From Prochilodus magdalenae (taxonomy: Eukaryota > Chordata > Actinopteri > Characiformes > Prochilodontidae): DNA of 64,000 nt. Position 1 is the stretch's first letter. Each line of letters begins with the position of its first letter. The translations under genes and the position numbers were made by a program. The notes below the pieces were generated by a model. It made no database searches, was not told where the DNA came from, and saw nothing but the letters and a program-made list of their open reading frames with translations. Positions 1-13,026 of the stretch are shown piece by piece. The stretch lies in NCBI GenBank assembly GCA_024036415.1, contig JAMWET010005477.1, positions 38,501-102,500 of the forward strand, given 5' to 3'.

Positions 1-744
1 GTGTGTGCTTGGCACCATGTGGATTTTCGGCTGTTTTCAGTTTGAGGGGAGATCACCGGTCATGTCCTATCTCTTCACAATCCTCAATAGCCTACAGGGG
101 GTGCTGGTGTTTGTTATGCACTGCCTGCTCTCCAAACAAGTGAGTCCACTCATTTCATGCCGAACTGCACCGCTGAAATATAAAGATTTAACGCCAGCTG
201 AAGATTGAATGCCATGGGCAGTTGTTCCTGCATTTTGTGGTGTGTCAGGGGCTCCCGCAGTATGAAATCTGCAGAGTGAATTTTCAGTGCTAAAGTAAAT
301 ATAAACCTTAGGTCGTCCAATGGTAGTACATCTTCGATCTGTGAGATGGCAACTCCCTCCGGTGAAGCTGATTTGCATTATCAAAACATTATTCAACATT
401 ATTCTTTTAATTCTAGTTTTATTTTACAAAACAGACATTGGCCAGCTTCTTGTTAGAATTGTCCTGTTCCACTTCTGTTTTAATGCGAGTAGCATTTTTG
501 ATAAGCAGATTAAAGTTCTCAAAATACCCTACCTGCAGTGTTATATATGGAGCTACTAATCTAAGCTACTTATCAGTGCAGTTTGTTCATTCTGGACTAG
601 TGTAGATAAATTACAGCTCTTCCTGCCAGTCTCCGGAGGAAGACGACATGCTCTAATGTAGATATAAAGGGCGTTTTCTTAGCTAACAAAAACACACCAA
701 TGTGTAGTTATAGGTAATTATTCATTATTGAAAATATAGTATTT

Positions 745-809
<65 letters not shown>

Positions 810-1888
810 CAGTGACAGAGAGAGGGGAAAAAAAGAGAGAGAGAGAGACAGAGAAAGGAAAAAAAAGAGAGAAAAGAGAGAGAGAGAGATACAGGCAGAC
901 AAATCCAAAGTAATCAGAGAGAGGGAAAAACAGAGAGAGAGAGAGAAAGAGAACCAAAGAGAAGTCAAAACCAGGCATTGGGGGGAGAATGAGGTGTGCT
1001 TGAACAGTTCAGGACACAAGACAGTGATGTCGGGACATGAATTCTGTGACATGAAGTTTGGTAGAAGAATTGGAGGTGTCGGGAAAACATGTGACACATA
1101 AACCAGAAATGAACACTCTAGAGACTGTTGCAAGCGTGGATCAAGATTATCATGAATCACACAACCCATTTCAGTTTGAGTGCCACACCAGGTCCATCCT
1201 GTTCTGCCTTGCCTCCTAATGTTCCCTTATCTTCTCTCATTAGGTCAGAGAAGAGTATGCCAAGATCCTGACCAGCATGTGTGCACCAGAGAAGAAGAAA
1301 TACTCTGAGTTCAGCACAAACCAGTCCAGCAAAACTCAGGTACATTGCCTTTTAAACCCAGACTGTACTCTCATACGCAGCTTCGGGGAAAGGGAAATGA
1401 ATGAATTGCAATTGGGCTCACACTAAAAGTAAGAGTTCAACCTCATTTGTATTTTGCCTGTTAATAAATAAATAAGTAACACAGATAGTGGCGTATTAGC
1501 TATTGCTCCAGAGTGGCTGAGTAGCTGTTTTAACTAATCAGTCCATTAAAGTTTAAATTTAATTTTGCCAGAAAAAAATATCCCCCCCAAGCCAAAACTG
1601 ATAGCCCTGTTGAAGACTCAAATTATATGCAAATGTACTCGCCGTGGACGTGTCATCTCAGGTTCCAGGCGGGAAGGGACTGATTTCTCATCACAGCCAA
1701 TGTTCTCCGAGATAGGCTGGTGGGAAAGCGCTGATCACTGAAGCGCTGTGACTGAGACGAGCCTTTGCGCTCTGCTATTAACGGACCAGGTGTGACATGA
1801 ATATGAAGGAGCATGAGCACTGACTGTCTTTTAAATGGCTTCGCAGGCATCAGGGAGCGGCCAGCACACGGGAGAGTCACACATATGA
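1..1888 (+). CDS. adhesion GPCR, ADGRE5/CD97-like, 3' end only (partial)
   Basis: Three coding exons joined in phase 0: 1-139 (continues off the left edge), 1244-1339 and 1847-1888, with stop TGA at 1886-1888. The first exon reads through transmembrane helix 7 of a family B2 receptor. Its motifs GTMWIFG, VMSYLFTILNSLQG and HCLLSKQ are typical of the EMR/CD97 group. The second exon (32 aa, starts VREEYAKIL) is the proximal cytoplasmic tail. The third encodes a short serine-rich end finishing GQHTGESHI. Donors (gtgagt at 140, gtacat at 1340) and acceptors (ttag before 1244, cgcag before 1847) are canonical. The family has a long extracellular EGF/GAIN region cleaved at a GPS site, and acts at the surface of leukocytes and other cells; that part lies outside the window. 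Adhesion-GPCR class is certain; assignment to ADGRE5 rather than another ADGRE/ADGRL-like fish paralogue rests on the TM7-tail wording and on neighbouring ptger1. Confidence 0.82.
744..968. repeat. (AT)n/(GA)n compound microsatellite in adhesion GPCR intron
   Basis: About 37 bp of pure AT (746-782) pass directly into (GA)n (783-809), then into impure purine-rich GAGA sequence to about 968. It lies inside the intron 140-1243 of the adhesion GPCR. Open frames here on the minus strand (strings of SL and IY) are simple-repeat artefacts. Confidence 0.95.
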
Positions 1889-4375
1889 AGCAGGACGGGT
1901 CCGCGCATTAGCACCGCTTTCCACATGCGAGCATGACCTTCTCTACAGCAGCTCTGACTCACCTTGGATCACCACCAAACATCAGTGAACATGTTTGGAA
2001 TGAGCTCCTTTTTTTTAACTGCCAAAGACGATCCTTCCTTGCATACGCTGCCATGAGCTTACATGTAACAGGATTACATGTGTGAAAGGTCGTGGTGAAG
2101 TGTTTTGCCTTACAGGGCCCATGTGTGAATGTGTATGTTTGTGTGTGTCTGTTGGTGGACTGTCCAGGGAGCTTCCTGCTTTCCACCTGATGACTAGTAG
2201 TATTTAGTAGTATGTAGTATTTAAGCATCGTTACAGAAATGTCCATATAAGCAAATTAAGCTGCAAATCCAAGCTGTTTAAAATTTGTTGTTTTTATGAG
2301 GTCACAAAAAACAACATATTTGCACATAGCACATTATAACCACCCATTAGCCCGCCTACTCAAGCTAAAGCCATGCGGAGAGTTTCAGCTCAGACTGCAC
2401 TTTGAATGTATATCTTGAATTGAATGTATATATACAGCACAGCCAAGCAGAATAGCTTGTAAAACATGAAGTACAGAAGAAATGTAGGTTATGGGCCCTT
2501 TAAAAGCAACGACTAGAAAGTGAAAGGAGGAAGACCGATGATGTTATTGTTAAGATGTTCCAAGTTACATATCAAAGAGTAGATGCAGGCCATTTTAATG
2601 AACCGTTTTTGTTTGTTGTCAGTTGTATCTGTATGTGGGTGTATGTGTTCTTTATTATAAATGGGGACTGTAGTGTAATATTTAATGTTGAGCTTCGAGG
2701 CTCCTCCTGTCACTGGGTTACAGCATTCTGATCTGTATTTTGAGGTTTGCTGTTAGATCCCAGTGTTTCTCTGCTGTACAGCGTATATGTGCCTGTAAGT
2801 TTATTATTTGCCAGTAAAGTATTCAGTTACGAAATTGTCTGTTTCTTTGTTCCTACCTTGTGTTGAGATCTGAAGGGTTTTATGGCTTGCATGATTGATG
2901 AATTTGTAATTTGCATGCCTGTGCTGATGGTAGCTACACAGGACACACACAATCTGCAATTTGCCAGATGCATTTTGTTATGGATAGTTTTTAAACTAAT
3001 ACGTAGTAATTAAACACGAGGAAATTAAACTGTTTAAACTGTGGCAGTCCTTTCAAACAGCAGCCAAACAAACGAATGACATCCATTTCAAAGTGGCAAT
3101 TACAGCAGAATGAGCGTTCATGCTTTGGACAAATGGATGCTTACTGTCATGCATGAAAATACACCAGATATTGGAATCAGGACAGCACCAGGCTACAGGC
3201 AGAACAGGAAATTGCCTAGGGCCTACGCGTCCCCTCCACCCAAACCTCAGCAGGAGTGCAAATGTTACTGTAAATGTTATGCTGGTGGAGCGGGACAAAC
3301 TGAGCAATACTGAGAGCTGTAAAACACACTCAGTTTAAAAGAAACAGGACCGGCCGTGAGGTGACTTCTCTTTACTGGTTTGCATTGTCTGCTTCTTTAA
3401 CTTGAGTGCAGCTCCTCTGATCATGTTGAATCATTACATCACATCCCTTAGCGTCCGGTGAGGGTTAATGTCTCTTCCTGAGCTGCTGACTGACTGGCTG
3501 ATTGATGTCCACTAAAACACACCCACACATGTATCATCCGAGACCAGGAGCAAGTGGTGCTATACTAGTATACGTCACCCTCATACACAATTTAATGAAT
3601 GGCCTTACCTGTGACGCAGCCTATAGTAGTTTTATTTTTTAAATATATGATTTATTTATTTCCCCTCCCAGGACGATCATAGACTTATGGGGAAAGGAAA
3701 TTTTAATAAGCTGATTTGCTAAGAGTGCTCTCACTGTGTTATGGCCAGTCGTGTCGTGCTCTTTGCCAAACTTCCCCTTTTTTTGTCAGCTCTCCCATCA
3801 CTGCACTGCTATCAAGCTTTCAGTTCAGTGTTCAGTTCTGGACTACACCGAATATGGTTTACTAGATTGTGTCACACTTAAGAAATAGAAGACAGTTACA
3901 ATGTTGTTTGTTTTCTTGAGCCGTAAAGTTTATTAGCTATGGACCAGAGGGCTGTGAGGTTTGGAAGGTTAGGGGATCCCCGGTGTAGAGTATGTCATTT
4001 TCTACCCATTAAAGCTAAAATACTTGGCCCTTGTTAGTTTCCTGCCAGTCTGGTATATACAGTCCTCTTTTACTACACAGGTTGAAACAGGTTTTGTTAA
4101 AATACCAAACAAACAGCTGATTTGCATAAAATTTGATGCATCTTGTTGAATTCATTAATAACAGAACCAACAACTGCACAATCTGTGTATTATTGTATGT
4201 TCCCAGTTTGTATGTAGCGTTTAGTTGCAGCACTTTGAACGTTTGAAGGAAAAAAGCTCAGATTTGGTGTAAAGGGACCATTATGTTCAAAAACCATCCT
4301 TTTTCCTCATCTGGAAAAATCATACTCGATGTGAAAAGGTCTGATAGGTGCTATTAAACTCCCTGGTCTCTGTTA
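1889..4375 (+). other. 3' UTR and flank of the adhesion GPCR; nothing else recognised
   Basis: The first part must be the 3' untranslated region of the adhesion GPCR, but I could not fix a poly(A) site. The rest is AT-rich with only short open frames lacking family motifs or codon-like structure. No transposon ends were recognised here. Confidence 0.5.
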
Positions 4376-5427
4376 CAGGGAGAAAGTGGGAGTAGAGGAT
4401 GCCATGCTATACCTTCTCCATCTGGCCCACTCTCATCTGGACAAGGGGGGGTAGCACTGTGAGAGTCATGTTCTTTGATTTCTCCGGTGCCTTTAACACC
4501 ATTCAGCCCCTCCAACTGAGAGACAAGCTGGCAAGGATGCAAGTTGATCCAAACCTGGTCTCCTGGATTACTGACTAGCGCACTGGCAGACCTCAGTATG
4601 TCAGGCTGAGGGACTGTACGTCAGAGACTGTGGTCAGCAGCACAGGAGCACCACAGGGGACTGTACTTTCCCCTTTCGTCTTCACACTGTACACCTTAGA
4701 CTTCAGGTACAACTCTGAGACGTGCCACATGCAGAAGTTCTCGGACGATACTGCTGTTGTGGCTTGTGTAAGGGGAGGGCAGGAGGTAGAGTATAGAAAC
4801 CTGGTGGAGGACTTTGTGGCATGGTGCCATAGGAACAACCTGCTACTGAACACTTCCAAGACCAAAGAGACTTTAGTAGGGCGAGGCCACTCATACAGCC
4901 GGTCTTTATTAAGAGGGTTGAAGTAGAGATGGTTAAGACCTACAGGTATCTCAGACTGCACCTGGATAAGAGGTTGGACTGGTCAGCCAACACTGATATC
5001 CTGTACAGGAAGGGGCAGAGCCGACTCTACTTCCTGAGGAGGCTGGAGTCCTTTAATATTTGTAGGAAGCTTATGCAGATGTTATATCAGACTGTGGTGG
5101 CCAGCTGTCTGTTCTATGCTGTGGTGTGCTGGGGAGGAAGCATCAAGAATAAAGACAAGATGCGACTGGACAAGCTGGTAAACAGCGTCAGTTGTTGGTG
5201 TGGAGCTGGACTCGGTGGTGAAGATGGCGGAGAGGAGGACACTGCACAACCCGCTGTCTATTATGGATGATGATGGGCACCCACTGCACACCATCATCAT
5301 GGACAGAAGGAGCAAGTTCAGTGGCAGGCTGCTGTCACAGAGCTGCTCTATGGACAGACTCAGGAGATCCTTTGTCCCGAGAGCCATCAGACTCAACCTG
5401 ATGGGCCGGAAGAGGGAAGAGGACTGC
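4376..5427 (+). pseudogene. non-LTR retrotransposon reverse transcriptase, L2/Rex1-like, broken
   Basis: A 5'-truncated LINE reverse transcriptase. The palm motif FFDFSGAFNTIQP lies at about 4468-4508, SSTGAPQGTVLSP at about 4636-4674, and FSDDTAVV (the catalytic xxDD box) at about 4739-4762. The thumb/C-terminal stretch includes YRKGQSRLYFLRRLESFN near 5003 and AERRTLHNPLS near 5228. These are the wording of teleost L2/Rex1/Maui-type elements. It is dead: an in-frame TAG at 4576-4578, a frame change near 4905-4925 and another near 5195, and no endonuclease domain left. The 3' tail continues into the minisatellite downstream. Clade-level naming (L2 versus Rex1/CR1) is uncertain; LINE identity is not. 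Confidence 0.88.
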
Positions 5428-5480
5428 TGAGGACTAAACTCTCTTGTTTAATCATAGGCTTATTTATTCTGCACTAATTA

Positions 5481-7197
5481 CACTTTACTGTATATACTGT
5501 ACATCTGAACTCCTGGACACTCTCAGACACTTTACTGTATATACTGTACATCTGAACTCCTGGACTCTCTCAGACACTTTACTGTATATACTGTATATCT
5601 GAACTCCTGGACACTGGGCCGGAAGAGGGAAGAGGACTGCTGAGGACTAAATTCGCTTGTTTATTCATAGGCTTATTTATTCTGCACTAATTACACTTTA
5701 CTGTATATACTGTACATCTGAACTCCTGGACACTCTCAGACACTCTACTGTACATCTGAACTCCTGGACACTCTCAGACACTCTACTGTATATCTGCACT
5801 CCTGGACACTCTCAGACACTTTAGTGTATATACTGTATACCTGAACTCCTGGAAACTCTCAGAATCTTTACTGTATATACTGTACATCTGCACTCCTGGA
5901 CACTCTCAAACACTTTACTGTATATACTGTACATCTGCACTCCTGGACACTCTCAGACACTTACTGTATATACTGCACATCTTAACTCCTGGACACTCTC
6001 AGACACTTTACTGTATATACTGTACATCTGAACTCCTGGACACTCTCAGACACTCTACTGTATATCTGCACTCCTGGACACTCTCAGACACTTTAGTGTA
6101 TATACTGTATACCTGAACCCCTGGACACTCTCAGACACTTTACTGTATATACTGTACATCTGAACCCCTGGACACTCTCAGAATCTTTACTGTATATACT
6201 GTACATCTGCACTCCTGGACACTCTCAAACACTTTACTGTATATACTGTACATCTGCACTCCTGGACACTCTCAGACACTTACTGTATATACTGCACATC
6301 TGAACTCCTGGACACTCTCAGACACTTTACTGTATATACTGTACATCTGAACTCCTGGACACTCTCAGACACTCTACTGTATATCTGCACTCCTGGACAC
6401 TCTGGACACTTACTGTATATACTGTATATCTTAACTCCTGGACACTCTCAGACACTTTACTGTATATACTGTACATCTGAACTCCTGGAAACTCTCAGAA
6501 TCTTTACTGTATATACTGTACATCTGCACTCCTGGACACTCTCAAACACTTTACTGTATATACTGTACATCTGCACTCCTGGACACTCTCAGACACTTAC
6601 TGTATATACTGCACATCTTAACTCCTGGACACTCTCAGACACTTTACTGTATATACTGTACATCTGCACTCCTGGACACTCTCACACACGTTACTGTATA
6701 TACTGTATATCTGCACTCCTGGACACTCTCAGACACTTTAGTGTATATACTGTATACCTGAACTCCTGGACACTCTCAGACACTTTACTGTATATACTGT
6801 ACATCTGAACTCCTGGACACTCTGGACACTTACTGTATATACTGTATATCTTAACTCCTGGACACTCTCAGACACTTTACTGTATATACTGTACATCTGA
6901 ACTCCTGGACACTCTGGACACTTACTGTATATACTGTATATCTTAACTCCTGGACACTCTCAGACACTTTACTGTATATACTGTACATCTGAACTCCTGG
7001 ACACTCTCAGACATGTCACTGTATATACTGTACATCTGAACTCCTGGACACTCTTAGACACTTTGCTGTATATACTGTATATCTGCACTCCTGGACACTC
7101 TGGACACTTACTGTATATACTGTATATCTGCACTCCCGGACACTCTGGACACTTACTGTATATACTGTATATCTGAACTCCTGGACACTCCACTCCA
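5481..7197. repeat. 47-bp minisatellite grown from a LINE 3' tail
   Basis: Tandem units of about 47 bp built around the short pieces CACTTTACTGTATATACTG and CATCTGAACTCCTGGACAC. Shortened units are mixed in, for example with CACTCTGGACACTTACTG. The array begins exactly in the 3' UTR of the broken LINE: the first unit follows its TTATTCTGCACTAATTA. A second copy of the LINE terminal segment (GGGCCGGAAGAGGGAAGAGG onward) starts at 5616, 213 bp after the first at 5403. Roughly 35-40 units are present. Short minus-strand open frames over the array (strings of VQEFRYTVYT) are repeat artefacts. Confidence 0.95.
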
Positions 7198-7385
7198 CTT
7201 AAATACCAATATATGCGCATGTTTATTATGTTAATTAAGCCATTATCTGCTGATAACTGCGGCTTTATAGTTTATAGTTTAACAGTTAATAATACTGCTG
7301 CCGGTACCGACCCATTTAGGTTTTTCATACTCCACAACCCTGTTTTTATTTTTTTAATTTGTATTTTTATTTGTATCTGTTTTTG

Positions 7386-7386
<1 letters not shown>

Positions 7387-7433
<47 letters not shown>
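7387..7433. repeat. (CTAT)n microsatellite
   Basis: About twelve uninterrupted CTAT units. Confidence 0.97.
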
Positions 7434-8139
7434 AAGAAATGGCTTTTAAGGCTTAGTATGCACAGCTGCCCCGCACGCTCTGGCCTCATTCAGTGACATA
7501 GACATTTTTGTTGTTGCTAATCTTGTGTTGATGGGTTTAAGATGTGCTTATGTATTATTTCTGCTTTATTGTGTCGGGCTGTGGGGCAGCTGAAGTAGGT
7601 GTTAGTGTCTGACAGAAGGATACCTTCCCCACTATTCCAGCTCCTTTTCAGTTGTCTTTTCTGCTTGTTCATTAAAATGTGTTTTCCAGAGCAGAAGTAA
7701 TGACATTCTTGGGCTCTTCTTCCTGGCTGACGCCACAATAATACTGTTTATCTAAACAAATAGTCATTTGGGATTCAGCCACATCAGTACTGGACAAACA
7801 GACTGTAGAGGCTAGAATTTCAAAACTTACATAGCACACTGTGTGTGGGACTACACAGATTCTTGGGTTTTATACAACTTCAGCCAAATCTGAACAAAAC
7901 ACAGATGTTTAAAGCACGACAAGTTGAATATTCTTTAGTCTGTAATATTGCTGTTTTGCAGTAAATCATAAGTTTATGCGTGTAATTTTAATAAAGGACT
8001 CGTTTAGCCTGCTATATCTGAGAAATAGTTTTTTGTGAGTAGTTGTGAAGATATATTTTACCAATACTCTGGAATCACTGGGTGTTTTATAATGTGGTTT
8101 TAAATTAAATCTCACAAACAATACACTGCTTGCTATTAA
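7434..8139. other. non-coding, nothing recognised
   Basis: AT-rich unique-looking sequence with no convincing exon, RNA gene or repeat end. The stretch from about 8000 may be the eroded terminal part of the Tc1 remnant that follows. Confidence 0.4.
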
Positions 8140-8830
8140 AAGAAACTTTAGAAAAGATTCCAGAAGAAAGGAGGAAGAAAGTCATTGAAATATATTAGTA
8201 CTGAAAGTCAGTTCTAAAGCTCTGCTACCCCACCATACAACACTGAGAACCATAATCTCCAAATAGAGAACAATTTCACGGTGAATTTTCCAGAACTGGT
8301 CGGCCTGCCAAGGTTATAGCATAGCAACTACTCATCCAAGAAGCCACAAAAGGGCCCAGATGAACATATGTGATACTGCCGGCTTTGCTTTCCTCACCTG
8401 AGCTCAGAATTCATGATTCTACCTTTAGAAGGAGACACGGCACCCATGGGAGAGTTGCAAGGTGAACATCATTGCTAATGAGGAGGAATGGGTTTGTCTC
8501 ACATTCGCCCAAAACACACTGGGTCCCGTTACATCTGATGTAAAGCTATTACAATATTCAGTCATACCATAAGTAAAACATGGTGGTGAAAGTGCGATTG
8601 TGGATGAATACTTCTTCAGGGCCGGGGTGGCTTGGCCAAACACTTACAACTATGAATTTATCGCTCTACTAGAAAACCCTGCAAGATGGCGTCCAGTCGT
8701 TAATACATAGTGACAATGTATAATTAGGCAATCCAGAGCATCACTGAAATTCTGTGGCAGGACTTTGAATGCGTAGCTCTTACTGAAAAGGCTGCATAAA
8801 AGCAAATCTATAAAGAAAAAATGTGAGGAA
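8140..8830 (+). mobile_element. degenerate Tc1-like DNA transposon remnant
   Basis: The order of phrases follows a fish Tc1 transposase gene on the plus strand. An N-terminal-like part reads ATAATCTCCAAATAGAGAAC then CGGCCTGCCAAGG and CTACTCATCCAAGAAGCCAC. A central part around 8521-8600 reads GGTCCCGTTACATCTG and ACCATAAGTAAAACATGGTG, matching the usual KYGGGS region. The C-terminal part is heavily eroded. No open frame longer than about 70 codons survives, and the terminal inverted repeats are not visible. Old, inactive copy. Confidence 0.6.
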
Positions 8831-9169
8831 CAAAATGTTAAGGAATCTTTTCCACAATAGTAAAAATCAGAGCGAATTGTACTTCATTATAACACAGTAA
8901 CATACAGTAATACATGACTAATATTTTATAATCTGAATATCAGAAAGACACTAAATCAAACACTATGTTCAAATGTACCACAAGCTCATCACTTTATGGG
9001 ATAAAGTCGTCGTCACTCAGAGGAAACTACAGCTCTCAGCAAGAGAATACATCTTGCTGATACTACTGGACACATATTGAGTGATGTTCCTAGAATCACT
9101 GGGTGTTTTAGGGTTTTCAACATCACACCTTCCTCCAGGTGACCCAGTTTGGGCAGCTTTACCAAATTT

Positions 9170-9170
<1 letters not shown>

Positions 9171-9235
<65 letters not shown>

Positions 9236-9316
9236 GGATAGATAGATAGATAGATGGATGGATGGATAGATAGATAGATAGATAGATGGATGGATGGATG
9301 GATGGATGGATGGATG

Positions 9317-9372
<56 letters not shown>
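9171..9372. repeat. (GATA)n/(GATG)n microsatellite
   Basis: About 200 bp of GATA units with blocks of GATG. It is followed at 9371-9400 by TACTTTATTGATCCCAGAGG, a phrase that commonly follows GATA arrays in fish as part of an interspersed repeat end. The long minus-strand ORFs here (strings of SIYLSIYL) are artefacts. Confidence 0.97.
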
Positions 9373-9400
9373 CTTTATTGATCCCAGAGGGAAATTCAAG

Positions 9401-10594
9401 GAAGGGATTTTGTCCAGCTGGCAAACAAGCTGCTCTGTCACCATGCTGACACTCCCCTCCAATGTCTTCGCTGTCAGTATCACCACGCCATATGCTAGGA
9501 GCAGTCACAAGGTCCTAGAACATCAGTACAGGTAGCTTGGATGAATATTGCATATCAAAAGGTTGTACCTGTGACACACAACCAGAAACTGCAATCTACC
9601 CTTCCTCTTCTCAGCATCATGGATCTTGGCTTGTCTTGTCTGAAGGTCATCCAGGCCTATTCCATTAGCTTCTCAAGCAATCACAGGATCCCTCTGCGGC
9701 CTGGGACAGACTGTTATGATTATCAGGTCACCATTTAACACCCTAAGGGATGGCTGGCACTCTCCCGATTTAGTTTCTGGCCCTCTACATTAATTGCAAG
9801 GGAGAACAACATCACAGTGACGGTGCACCCTGTGATTATTGCATCCTTAATCTTGTGTCAGTCTGATGAAACTGCTCCAGAGGTGACCTGAAGTTGCTAT
9901 AGTAATCAGTTAGGAGGTCTCTAACTCTGCTAACCACGAAAAACACAAACACAACAAACGTGTGAACGTACCCTGGTTCCCTACATGCTTCTGAAGTGTA
10001 ATTATAGTCTGGTCATATGGTTACTGCCTACTCTTTATGCAGATTGGAATATGGGTTTAGGTCTTGGGCTCTCGAGTGTTGTACACACTCCTGAATACAA
10101 AAATCAGATGCTGTCGGCATTTAGGTATTCAGTGGTGCACAATTATCCAGTGCATGGAGGGCTTGGTAATTAGCTTATAAGCTGAAACAGGTTAGAGGGA
10201 GTCAGAAAGCCATTATGCTGGGCAGTGAAGGGGCCACACGACTGTAGGGGAATATCAATGGTTGAACTTCGTCTGCAGCACTAACATCACTGGGTTTTCT
10301 GAAACTTTGAACAAACTTAACAAAGGTGAAACATTATGATAGCTACATGGGTGTGTGTGTGTCATAGACCTCTTATATTTGTAGGTGTCAAACCTGTACA
10401 CCGGTGCAGATTTGATCTGCAGAAATGGAGAAACCAATGCCAGGATGCTATGACATTTATCAAATTAATATTAGAATTAAAATTAGGTGAACAAGTACAC
10501 TTACAGTTAAACAGCTGTCTCATATCTAAGACATCGGCATTGTATGTCAATGCTGAAAATATCGGAACATAAAACCAATGTCGGTATAGCATGA
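9401..10594. other. non-coding, nothing firmly recognised
   Basis: The first part up to about 9950 may belong to the interspersed repeat attached to the GATA array. No domain, splice-bounded exon or transposon terminus could be supported. Confidence 0.4.
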
Positions 10595-10760
10595 AACTGC
10601 TACATGCCAAAAGTATAGGGACACCCAAACATCACATCCATATGTGCTTGTTGAGCATTTCGCTCCTACACCATGGCCATAAATAGGATGGGAGGATTTT
10701 GTCCCTCCTTTTGCTGAAGAAACAGCCTCCTTTCTCCAGGGAAGGTTACCCTAGATGCAG
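10595..10760 (-). mobile_element. Tc1-like element terminal fragment
   Basis: The sequence GCCAAAAGTATAGGGACACC at about 10607, then CATCACATCCATATGTGC and, from about 10715, AAGAAACAGCCTCCTTTCTC, is the terminal inverted repeat and subterminal region of a widespread fish Tc1 family. In intact copies this is followed by an antisense transposase. Only the end is kept; the reading frame is gone. Confidence 0.55.
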
Positions 10761-13026
10761 CTGGAACACTTCGTCATTGTGCATGGACATTTCAGGCTGG
10801 CATATGGCTGCATATTCATGGGAACCCAAACAATAAACTTGACAACAAACAATTCTAGTTTATGTTGCCCGCAGAGACAGGTCTGCAACCCCCAGGCCCA
10901 GCATGGGACGGGCCATTAGGTAGGCAAAGCCCCGCTCACCAATCATCATGTCCAGCTAAACCCATTGTTATTTTGCACATGCTATGGTGGATGCAGGTTT
11001 TTGTCTAGGCAGACCTTTGAAAGGGTCGAGAAGCACTGCTGTAGATATCTAATGTATTTTATGACCATATTTCTGTATCCCCTCAACTAGACACCCCACC
11101 CACTCTATGAATGCCCCCACCTGATTTAGTGCAGGCCTTGACTGTCTGTTGGCTAGTCTATTTTGTGAACTTGTTGTGACCTAACACTTTGAGACTCAAC
11201 TGTTGTTGTGACAGCACTTACACTACAGGTGTAAGAGGACATCTCTAGAGCACACATTTGACTGAATGACCTTGCAAAGTGGTTTGAGGAAGGAAGTGTA
11301 AGACAAGTATAGGCTTCCTTTGGGGCATGTAAAGTCATCTAATGAGGGCAATGAGGGCAATGAAATGCCTGCTGTGTTAACACTAAATAGCTCTACTGCT
11401 AAAGACAGTCTGATGTGGGTAACTGAACGCACATGGCATATGGTTTTTGTGCTCACCACACATGAATGCTTTTTAGCACAGTTAGATGAAAATTCTGTAA
11501 TGTTGATGCACATAAAAGGTAGCAAGTAAGTTTATTTGTCTAAGGTTCTCTTTTTTGGTACAACTCTGTATTTACATCATAAATACATAATTTAAAAAGA
11601 AAACAAAAAATATTTATAATCACAATGAACGCTTCATTGCCCTTGTCCTACCAATTTGATCCACCTCTCACTTTCACAGCAATCAACACCCTCCATCCGC
11701 TATCAAACGTTTGCCTTGAGGGCTTTTTCACAATTAATGATTACCAACCCACTGAAACAATCATTTTAATGATAACCAACCCACTGAGACACTCTCCTTT
11801 TAAGATGACAGTGAAGAGTACAAAAAAGAATCAACCTTAATTGAGCCAGCGTACTGTGTACGCTTAACTCCTTCCTTTTTGCTCCTTCGTAAGGTGTAAA
11901 GTGCTTATGAATGTTCATTTTGAATGCTACAACTCCAGCTCCTCTTTTGGCATCTCAATGGAGGCAACGGGCTAGAGAATATAGATGCTCATACCATAAA
12001 TATACATATACACGTCTAGCTTCGTTTATGCTGAGACCCAGATACTGACATGTTCCAGCCATCCAATTAATTACAGCAAAATTCACGTTGTGTGTCGCTC
12101 TGGCTTACCTAATTACCACTTTCACACATGTGTTAGCACCAGCAGCTCTCTAGCTTAAACATGACAGCTTGTAGCAGACAAACAATTGAAGTCAAGAGAC
12201 ACATTCTTTACTTTGGATGTTGTACATTAGGATGTTGACTCTTAGATTGGATTGTCATCACTGATCGGCACTGCAAAAAATATACAGAGGGTTTGGCAGG
12301 AGTAGCCCAGCAGGCTTCGCTCTAAGTATTATTATTTTTACAGCCATTTGCCGTCTTTTTATGGCCATGCAGCTGAGATACACCAGGGGAAAACCAGCAA
12401 TGGCCCTTCTAATGAGGGCTGAAATCTCTGACAACATCGACTTTCACAACGCTGAAATTGGAGCCTTATCTGAATTTCCTGTTTCACTTGAAATCGCACC
12501 AGAATATAACTGTCACACCATTTAAGATGAAATGGGAAACTCAGATGAGAAGCCTTCTTAAACCTTGCTCCACCTTGCATTCTCAAACCTAAACACACCA
12601 GAGCACATTATGTAGATCCATGCTTCGGTTAGACATTTCAGAATATCAACAGTAGCATCTGTACAACCAAGCGTTTCCAGTCACTGGACACCCATGCCTA
12701 CTGAGCAGAGAACTGATGTTGCGAAAAACAAGCTGGGCCATTTAAACATAGGGTTGTCAGCATAAGCGTAACAACAGTTCACTGTTAAATGTGCTCTGTA
12801 AACCAAGCAAAACAGATCAGGTGAAACAGGATCATGTCACGTACAGCTTGGCCATTCAGGGTTTTTTTTAAACTCACAAATGTTGGTGCACCGAAAATGA
12901 TCCTCTGCCTCCTACCTTCTCATGTAAACCTAATTAAGTCTAAAGACCATAGTTTTAAAAGTCAGTAAGCTTTAAAAGAAAAATCTACACTTGTTCGCTG
13001 TAAGCATCGTCCCTACCTTCATCTAC
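10761..13026. other. non-coding, nothing recognised
   Basis: Mixed AT-rich sequence. The open frames around 11223-11529 and 12359-12598 lack motifs, plausible splice sites in frame or low-complexity explanations, and I do not support any as genes. Confidence 0.4.

Noticed and set aside
718..1169. SLSLSL / IYIYIY minus-strand ORFs
   Set aside because: AT/GA simple repeat in an adhesion GPCR intron, on the opposite strand to the real gene.
9013..9508. Minus-strand ORFs of 157 and 163 codons with SIYLSIYL strings
   Set aside because: Translation of the GATA/GATG microsatellite.
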